Shown here: positions 5,145 to 8,954 of the stretch, piece by piece
Layout: every line of letters begins with the position of its first letter
How positions within the stretch are numbered: position 1 is the first letter of the stretch
Source of the DNA: Candidatus Caenarcanales bacterium
Lineage (GTDB): Bacteria; Cyanobacteriota; Vampirovibrionia; Caenarcaniphilales; Caenarcanaceae
Reading direction: 5' to 3'
Length of the DNA: 8,954 bases
NCBI GenBank assembly: GCA_947489925.1
Contig: CANLFK010000086.1
Span: forward strand, 1-8,954
Translations under genes and position numbers: made by a program
The notes under the pieces: generated by a model
Told to the model about the DNA's origin: nothing
Database searches by the model: none
What the model saw: only the letters and a program-made list of their open reading frames with translations

Positions 5145-6660
5145 CCTGTATTCCTGAAAGTTTTAAAGTTTGTTTCTTTTTAATTTCTAATATTTCTAAT
5201 ATAGTTCCATTTTCAACAGATGAGCTTTTTATTATACATTTCAAAAGTAGTTTTTTATCTTCATGCTCTTTGGTTTTAACCCAAATCTCTCTAACTGGCT
5301 CTTGATCAGATTTTATCACTACCATTTTATAATCATCTAATAAAATCCACTTTGTTTCTTTTGAATTATTACTTTTAATTACTTCAATTTCTAAAATAGT
5401 TATTCCAAAATCAGGTATATTCTCAAAAATAACTTTGGCTTTCTCTCTTTTAAAGCGGTCTTCTTTGTCAAATCCTTTTATATTGATCAATGGTAATAAT
5501 CTATTAATTGGTTCAACTAAGTCATTTTGATTTTGCATAACAATATTTAAGTCTTTATAAGCTTGAGGAGCTTCATCTCTTAACTCTGGATCTGTTTCAC
5601 AAATTATTCCATTCATACTTTTCTCAAAATCTTCTTGAGTAATTTCATTTACGGCTTTATTGCGTGATTTACTTCTTCCAGCACCATGAGAACAAGAAGA
5701 CCAAGATTCTGGATTTCCAAGACCTTTAACAATAAAAGAACCAGTACCCATTGAACCAGGTATAATTCCAAGTTCACCATTTTTCGCACTAGTAGCACCC
5801 TTTCTGGTTACCCAAAGCTTTTTCTTTATAATTTCTCCAGATTCAAGAATATTACAATCTTCACAAGCACAATAATTATGATGAATATTAATAACTTTAT
5901 CCCACTCAGGTAAAACATTAATATATTTTTCAACTATTTTAGCAATATTAAATAACATTGTTTCTCTGTTTGCAAGAGCATAATCTTGACACCAAGACAT
6001 ATCTTTTAAATAGTTTTGTCCTTCTTCACTTTCAATTAGTAAATGGTTTAAATCTGGATTAGGAGCTTTAATATTTCGTAATTCCATTTGCTTGATTGCT
6101 AATTGATTATAGTACTCAGCAGTTTGTTTTCCAATATTTCTACTACCCGAATGTAACATAATCCACACCATATCATTTTGATCATGAACAATCTCAATAA
6201 AATGATTACCACCACCCAGAGTGCCTATTTGTTTTGCAGTATTAATATTAATTTTACTACTTAACCAATTTGTTCTATTTGTATTATCTAAAATATTATG
6301 TTTTTGTGGTTCTTGATGCGAAAGAAAGCCTGTTGGTATCTTTTCTTTTATTTCTTTGTGTATATTTTGTTTTACTTCTAAAGATAATTCATTTTTGGTT
6401 AAATTTTTATACGGAATTGCCGCCATTCCACAACCAATATCAACACCAACAGCATTTGGACAAACCGCAAAATTAGAAGCAAAAACAGAACCAATAGTTG
6501 CTCCCTTTCCAAAATGAACATCTGGCATAGCCGATACAAATCCTTCTACTATTCCAGACTCCGCAAGATCAATTAATTGTGCTTCAGCTTGAAACTCTAA
6601 TTCATTAGTAAAAATCTTAACTGGAACACCTTTTGTCTCAATAGTCTTAAAAATTGGCAT
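5128..6660 (-). CDS. rtcB: RtcB RNA ligase with an extra C-terminal region
   Basis: RtcB joins RNA 2',3'-cyclic phosphate or 3'-phosphate ends to 5'-OH ends using GTP and Mn2+, in RNA repair or tRNA splicing. Of 510 residues, about 1-396 form the RtcB core. Seen are MPDVHFGKG, then VGVDIGCGM with metal ligands D74 and C77, GGGNHFIEI at 149-157, HSGSRNIG with H170, IHHNYC at 259-264, GIIPGSMGTGSF at 298-309, and CSHGAGRSKSR with H325, the expected guanylylated His. The core closes with EAPQAYKDLN and LINIKG, where the family usually ends. About 114 further residues follow with no motif I recognise. Start: ATG 6660 has AGGAAG 8 bases upstream; the GTG at 6720 would add 20 unlike residues and lies upstream of a candidate -10 (TATAAT at 6702-6697). 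No archease gene is adjacent. Confidence 0.93.
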   Translation of the reverse strand: MPIFKTIETKGVPVKIFTNELEFQAEAQLIDLAESGIVEGFVSAMPDVHFGKGATIGSVFASNFAVCPNAVGVDIGCGMAAIPYKNLTKNELSLEVKQNIHKEIKEKIPTGFLSHQEPQKHNILDNTNRTNWLSSKININTAKQIGTLGGGNHFIEIVHDQNDMVWIMLHSGSRNIGKQTAEYYNQLAIKQMELRNIKAPNPDLNHLLIESEEGQNYLKDMSWCQDYALANRETMLFNIAKIVEKYINVLPEWDKVINIHHNYCACEDCNILESGEIIKKKLWVTRKGATSAKNGELGIIPGSMGTGSFIVKGLGNPESWSSCSHGAGRSKSRNKAVNEITQEDFEKSMNGIICETDPELRDEAPQAYKDLNIVMQNQNDLVEPINRLLPLINIKGFDKEDRFKREKAKVIFENIPDFGITILEIEVIKSNNSKETKWILLDDYKMVVIKSDQEPVREIWVKTKEHEDKKLLLKCIIKSSSVENGTILEILEIKKKQTLKLSGIQENHPL

Positions 6661-6668
6661 AATAACCG

Positions 6669-6674
6669 CTTCCT
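6669..6674 (-). promoter_or_regulatory. rtcB: Ribosome binding site deciding the rtcB start
   Basis: On the minus strand this reads AGGAAG, 8 bases before ATG 6660. It selects that start over the in-frame GTG at 6720. Confidence 0.7.
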
Positions 6675-6870
6675 GTTTTGTAATATATTGAAAACAATTA
6701 TAAATTAATGTGAGTTCCACTTATAAAAAAACAATTAGCGAAAAACTTTTACACAATATTAAAAATATTTAATCAAGTTTATTTTTTTCTTAATTTACTG
6801 ACAAATACAATTTAATAATCAAGCTTTACATTATTAGTATAAACCCTCGTAAAAACAAGGAAACAAGCAA

Positions 6871-7242
6871 ATGGTAATAGGTTTACTCAAAAGAGTTATT
6901 GGTGGGGTAGTAGGTGCTTTTAGTGGTGGCGGAAACAAATCTCAAACTACTGAAACTAAACCTCCACAAAACGCAAGTACAAATCAAAAACCTCAAGGCA
7001 CTCAAACTGCTAACTCAAATCAAGGTACTAAAAATACTGGCAAGTCAGACCCGAATGCCGTAGAAGTTTCTATTAACGCTAATGGCGATGTTTCTGGGAA
7101 AAGCCAAGATGCACAAAAAGCGGCACAAGTTGCTGTAGCCACAAAAAAAGCACTGGATGCTAATCCACCAACAAATCAAGGCGGTTTTAGTGGACAGACA
7201 TCACAATCTGCTAAGGGAGCAGTAATTTCAGTAATGACATAA
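6871..7242 (+). CDS. Small low-complexity protein of unknown function
   Basis: Not recognised. It is a 123-residue protein with a good ribosome site: AAGGAAA at 6857-6863, 7 bases before ATG. It opens with a glycine-rich, mildly cationic hydrophobic stretch, MVIGLLKRVIGGVVGAFSGGG. Residues 22-60 are then rich in Thr, Gln, Asn, Lys and Pro and probably disordered. A short ordered-looking part follows (AVEVSINANGDVSG), then an Ala/Lys/Gln helix (KSQDAQKAAQVAVATKKALD) and a Gly/Ser/Gln tail ending KGAVISVMT. There is no Cys, Trp or Tyr. The hydrophobic start is too short and glycine-rich for a clear signal peptide, but it could sit on a membrane. It stands alone, divergent from rtcB and convergent with the YitT gene, whose stop is 3 bases away. 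Its GC content looks higher than the HEPN/MNT region. The reading frame and ribosome site make it a likely real gene. Confidence 0.7.
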   Translation: MVIGLLKRVIGGVVGAFSGGGNKSQTTETKPPQNASTNQKPQGTQTANSNQGTKNTGKSDPNAVEVSINANGDVSGKSQDAQKAAQVAVATKKALDANPPTNQGGFSGQTSQSAKGAVISVMT

Positions 7243-7245
7243 AAA

Positions 7246-8088
7246 TTATTTTAATTTGCTTAAAGAAGTGGCTTTAATCATTCCGCCTTGAACTTCACTG
7301 ATTGAATGAGTAAAGTAAAAAGCTCCATTGTCAATTTCTTCAATAATTGATTTTATTTTAGGAATTTCCAGTCGAGTAATCACACAAAATAAAATATTTT
7401 TATCTTCGCTCGAAAATCCGCCAGCACCTTTATAAATGGTTACCCCTCTTTCGGTCTGCTCAAAAATGGCTTCTCTTATTTCGGCAAATTTATTTGAAAT
7501 AATGATAATTCCCGTAAATTCCTCAATGCCGTGCAGAATAAAATTAATAGTTTTGGAAGCCGAAAAATAAGTTAATATCGAATACAAAGCTGATTCAAGG
7601 CCTAAAGCAAAAATACTAACTGAAAATATTATTAAATTCAAAATTAAAATCAAGTCTCCGACCGTGGCTGGGGTTTTACGACTGAGAATGAGAGCTAATA
7701 TTTCAGTACCGTCTAAAACTGAATTTGCCCGAATAGATAAACCAATACCCGCTCCTAAAAAGAAACCACCAAAAACTGAAGCTAATAATTTATCATGCGT
7801 AACAATTGGAAATTCAACAAATAAAAGGCAAATAGATAATGTCAGAATCGAAATAGCACTAATCAAAGCGAATTTTTTGCCAATACTTTTATAGCCCAAA
7901 TACAAAAACGGTGAATTAATCAAGACAATTAAAAACGAAAGCTTTATATTAAAAATTTTGGACAAAAGCATAGAAATACCAGTTATTCCGCCATCAATAA
8001 AGTGATTTGGTAATAAAAAGCCTTTAATTCCAAGACTAGCAGACAAAATACCTAAAATTAAAAATATAAGTTGTTTGGCTTTTTCCAT
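7246..8088 (-). CDS. YitT-family membrane protein (YitT membrane domain plus DUF2179)
   Basis: A 280-residue integral membrane protein. The N-terminal half has about five or six hydrophobic segments, near 6-25, 50-67, 73-92, 103-119 and 145-175. It carries the family text LGIKGFLLPNHFIDGGITGI at 19-38, FLGAGIGLSIRANSVLDGTE at 110-129, and LTYFSASKTINFILHG at 172-187. The cytoplasmic C-terminal DUF2179 domain starts near 190 and has ERGVTIYKGAGGF at 213-225 and the ending VQGGMIKATSL. Length and domain order are normal for the family. The molecular role is not settled; some relatives have been linked to transport or sporulation. ATG 8088 lacks a clear ribosome site. It lies 57 bases after the M15 gene on the same strand, with no terminator visible between them, so they may be co-transcribed. 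Confidence 0.9.
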   Translation of the reverse strand: MEKAKQLIFLILGILSASLGIKGFLLPNHFIDGGITGISMLLSKIFNIKLSFLIVLINSPFLYLGYKSIGKKFALISAISILTLSICLLFVEFPIVTHDKLLASVFGGFFLGAGIGLSIRANSVLDGTEILALILSRKTPATVGDLILILNLIIFSVSIFALGLESALYSILTYFSASKTINFILHGIEEFTGIIIISNKFAEIREAIFEQTERGVTIYKGAGGFSSEDKNILFCVITRLEIPKIKSIIEEIDNGAFYFTHSISEVQGGMIKATSLSKLK

Positions 8089-8145
8089 TTTATGTTTTAA
8101 TCAATACAATATTTTATTTATAAAAAAGTTTAGCAATAGTTTTGA

Positions 8146-8954
8146 TTATAAATTTGGTATCCAAAAAGTAAAACTTGCTTGTGTTTTTTTCTTGAGACCC
8201 AAATTAATTAAGTCATTTTCGCTAAGCGAGCTTCCTAAATAAGTAAAATGCGGTAAATCATTTTGCACAGTCTGAAACCAACCAAATTCATTCATAATTT
8301 TACGGACTTGCGGATTTTCAAATTCAGCCAAATCAAAAGCCAAGCCAGACAAATGTTGAGAAGTACCGGGAGCGGCCACCGAATTTAAAATAGAAGTTTG
8401 TCTGTATTTATCAAATAAAAGTTTTTTATCTTTTTCAAGCTTTAAAATTAAATCAACTTGATTCCAAGATTTAGCTTTTTGAATTAAACTAGCTTCATTA
8501 GCGGATAATTTGCCATTTTGCACATAATATTTTAAATTTGGTTCAACACGGCTCAGCCAAAGCTTTTGGGTTAAATCAAAAGATCTTAAACAAGCTTCAT
8601 TTTTTCCTCGGGGTGAAATACTTAAAAGTTTTTGCTTGGCTTTGATTTGGGCTTTTTTTAAGGCTTGAGCGGCTTCATCTTGCAATAAACAATTTGCACC
8701 AAAATTTATTAAGTTTAATTCTTGATGAAAACTTTGTGTTTCTGCTTCTGATGAAAAGTATACTTTGGCTGGTAATTTAACTTTTGGGTTTTGATTAAGC
8801 CATAAAGCTCCATATTCTTTTAAAATGCGATATTTACTGCTTTCTGAGACTTTCGGTACAACTTTTAATTTGTTTTGAATATTTGAGAGAAATTGATTAT
8901 TCACTTCGCTGAAAGCTTCAAAATTAGTAAATAAAATTAAAAAACCTAAAATGA
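8146..8954 (-). CDS. Exported M15-type D,D-carboxypeptidase-like protein, 5' end outside the window
   Basis: The frame is open from 8952 to the TAA at 8148-8146, giving 268 visible residues. The first visible residues, ILGFLILFTNFEAFSE, are the hydrophobic core and likely cleavage region of a signal peptide, so the true start lies right of the window. The GTG at 8904 is internal (a Val codon). Near the C-terminus is the VanY/M15B zinc motif SQHLSGLAFDL (SxHxxGxAxD), with the third ligand in DLPHFTYLG. Counted from that GTG, the ligands are H184, D191 and H219. The usual acidic base in ExWH is here Asp in DLPH. Such enzymes trim D-alanine from cell-wall peptides in the periplasm or outside the cell. 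The first 110 residues of the mature part are lysine-rich and not recognised. Confidence 0.85.
   Translation of the reverse strand, partial: ILGFLILFTNFEAFSEVNNQFLSNIQNKLKVVPKVSESSKYRILKEYGALWLNQNPKVKLPAKVYFSSEAETQSFHQELNLINFGANCLLQDEAAQALKKAQIKAKQKLLSISPRGKNEACLRSFDLTQKLWLSRVEPNLKYYVQNGKLSANEASLIQKAKSWNQVDLILKLEKDKKLLFDKYRQTSILNSVAAPGTSQHLSGLAFDLAEFENPQVRKIMNEFGWFQTVQNDLPHFTYLGSSLSENDLINLGLKKKTQASFTFWIPNL

Noticed and set aside
6270..6476. A 68-codon plus-strand frame inside rtcB
   Set aside because: It lies opposite a strongly conserved part of RtcB, has no recognisable domain and has no ribosome site. It is a shadow of the real gene.
6798..6843. A promoter for the small protein, with CTGACA at 6798 and TATAAA at 6838
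   Set aside because: The boxes are 34 bases apart and no good partner lies at 16-18 bases for either, so I do not call it.
7664..7894. A 76-codon plus-strand frame inside the YitT gene
   Set aside because: It lies opposite clear membrane segments of YitT and shows no family features.
8905..8954. GTG 8904 as the start of the M15-type gene
   Set aside because: The frame stays open to the window edge and encodes a signal-peptide-like stretch (LGFLILF). The GTG is an internal Val codon.

Overview
The window is AT-rich bacterial DNA using the standard bacterial code: TGA acts as a stop in several genes. It has the look of an environmental bacterium with many toxin-antitoxin (TA) modules and a worn surface-polysaccharide locus. 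Such gene sets are common in cyanobacteria-like lineages and other AT-rich groups, but nothing here fixes the taxon. No rRNA, tRNA, transposase, CRISPR array or convincing strong promoter was found.

Layout. (1) Positions 1-2339, minus strand: the possible first codons of a gene running off the left edge, a GT4-type glycosyltransferase with a DUF4214-like N-terminus, and a VapB-like antitoxin followed by a broken vapC. (2) Positions 2381-5144, plus strand: a repeat-built array of two-gene HEPN/MNT modules. Two are complete (MNT1-HEPN1, MNT2-HEPN2). A third has collapsed by an internal deletion that joins the 5' half of MNT3 to the 3' half of HEPN3, out of frame. The HEPN3 tail then reads without a stop into a full-length GNAT acetyltransferase. 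Three copies of the 3' end of an fdtA-like sugar-nucleotide 3,4-ketoisomerase gene punctuate the array: one before MNT1, one before MNT2 and one just after the GNAT gene. (3) Positions 5128-6660, minus: an rtcB RNA ligase with an extra C-terminal region of about 114 residues. (4) Positions 6871-7242, plus: an unrecognised small low-complexity protein. (5) Positions 7246-8954, minus: a YitT-type membrane protein and an exported M15-type D,D-carboxypeptidase-like protein whose start lies beyond the right edge.

How the parts relate. The glycosyltransferase, the fdtA remnants and the GNAT enzyme suggest an ancestral locus for a modified deoxysugar and its transfer to a surface glycan. TA modules appear to have entered this locus and then multiplied. 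In copy 2 the fdtA stop overlaps the MNT start (GTGA), the MNT stop overlaps the HEPN start (ATGA), and the HEPN2 stop overlaps the MNT3 start (ATGA), so the chain is tightly translationally coupled. The MNT 5' halves and HEPN 3' ends are almost identical between copies. The middle (MNT C-terminal half plus HEPN N-terminal half) has diverged. This constant-variable-constant layout is the most interesting signal in the window.

Limits: all family calls rest on motifs read by eye; no similarity search or structure prediction was run.
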